From positions 1-32,572 of the forward strand of contig NZ_JAEMHL010000021.1 in the NCBI RefSeq assembly GCF_016458305.1: a stretch of DNA of 32,572 nt, written 5' to 3'. A program made the position numbers and the translations under genes. Within the stretch, counting starts at the first letter, position 1. Every line of letters begins with the position of its first letter. Origin of the DNA: Geomonas anaerohicana (GTDB taxonomy: Bacteria > Desulfobacterota > Desulfuromonadia > Geobacterales > Geobacteraceae). Below, piece after piece: positions 32,141-32,572 of the stretch. A model generated the notes under the pieces. The model saw only the letters and a program-made list of their open reading frames with translations. It was not told the origin of the DNA and made no database searches.

Positions 32141-32495
32141 ATGAAGGTCTTGATCCACAGAGGTAGCAACGAAATAGGCGGGACCTGTATCCAACTTTCT
32201 ACTGACAAGACCACCATTCTTCTCGACCTCGGTCTACCGCTCTCTAACGACAGCAAGGCCATCGACGTCTCCAGCCTCAAGCCCGATGCCGTATTGATTA
32301 GCCATCCACACCAAGACCATTTCGGATTAATCGATCTTCTTGCCCCTGACATTCCCGTCTATATTGGAGAACTTGGGAAAAGGCTGATCGATGCCACGCG
32401 GGTGCTTCTAGGGAAGGATCTGCATAAAAACCACTTCCATCACTTCAAAAGCTGGCACCCCTTCCACGTCGGCGACTTCACCATTACCCCGTACC
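32141..32495 (+). pseudogene. MBL-fold metallo-hydrolase, truncated by an insertion
   Basis: The first 118 or so codons encode the N-terminal half of a metallo-beta-lactamase-fold hydrolase: IGGTCIQLSTDKTTILLDLG, then VLISHPHQDHFG with the metal-binding HxHxDH motif (residues 55-60). The frame then leaves the family pattern after FTITPYL and becomes SATTSWTQISATTS, which is encoded by the inserted repeat sequence. The remaining half lies beyond the window or is lost. The protein is therefore probably inactive unless the insertion is cleanly excised. Confidence 0.75.
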
Positions 32496-32572
32496 TGTTG
32501 AGTGCCACGACATCGTGGACACAAATAAGTGCCACCACATCGTAGACAAAGTTCTCTGACAATCGAATAGCC
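32496..32572. mobile_element. Probable insertion-sequence end, IS21-like repeats
   Basis: Starting with TGTTGAGTGCCACGACATCG, two 27-bp direct repeats (from 32501 and 32528, sharing AGTGCCAC and ACATCGT-GACA) lie where the MBL frame is broken. Multiple short direct repeats near a TG-starting terminus are typical of IS21-family ends. The element continues past the window, so no transposase is visible. Confidence 0.55.

Overview
The window looks like part of a Geobacter-type deltaproteobacterial chromosome (moderate confidence). The right end carries a core-genome pair, smpB next to ssrA (tmRNA), followed by an EamA/DMT exporter and a ClC-type channel. The tmRNA encodes the tag ADNYEYALAA and is followed on its 3' side by about 24 kb of accessory DNA. 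This fits a tandem array of integrative islands at the tmRNA 3' end.

Layout. (1) 1-3.2 kb: four 82-bp tandem repeats, a REP-like palindrome, a fibronectin-like C-terminal hypothetical protein, a DUF2442-HTH gene with a duplicated, damaged DUF4160-like partner, and a lipoprotein. (2) Island 1, about 3.2-15.3 kb, bounded by att-like cores at 3191 and 15270. A leftward AT-rich block at 3.5-8.7 kb holds a PD-(D/E)XK-like protein, a two-helix membrane protein, a nucleotidyltransferase overlapping a small acidic protein, a multi-helix membrane protein, and a GHKL ATPase/nuclease pair split by one in-frame TGA. A GC-rich block follows: a decayed MobF (TrwC-like) relaxase-helicase, an oriT-like hairpin, a ribbon-helix-helix-like protein, a DUF6036 nucleotidyltransferase/partner pair behind a 22-bp-period operator array, an AlpA-like regulator and a P4-type integrase. 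(3) Island 2, 15.3-27.1 kb, bounded by a 22-bp duplication of the tmRNA 3' end. It holds a lipoprotein built from YDxxG pentads, two exported proteins, an sce7726/beta-protein/ImmA-IrrE/GNAT cluster, a serine resolvase, a tyrosine recombinase with a small DNA-binding partner, a membrane coiled-coil protein and a second terminal integrase. (4) 27.1-32.6 kb: ssrA, smpB, transporters, two hypothetical genes, and an MBL-fold hydrolase cut by what appears to be an insertion-sequence end.

Each terminal integrase sits at the right end of its island, next to the att core. Each island has its own class of short repeat near both ends (ATACCCCC for island 1, GTGGAACAAAA for island 2), which look like integrase arm sites. 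The cargo is dominated by families often found in anti-phage or conflict loci. The most unusual candidates are the nucleotidyltransferase/membrane module (4.4-6.5 kb), the TGA-split ATPase-nuclease (6.7-8.7 kb) and the sce7726/beta/ImmA-IrrE/GNAT cluster (18.7-21.9 kb). All functions come from reading motifs by eye; no database search was run.
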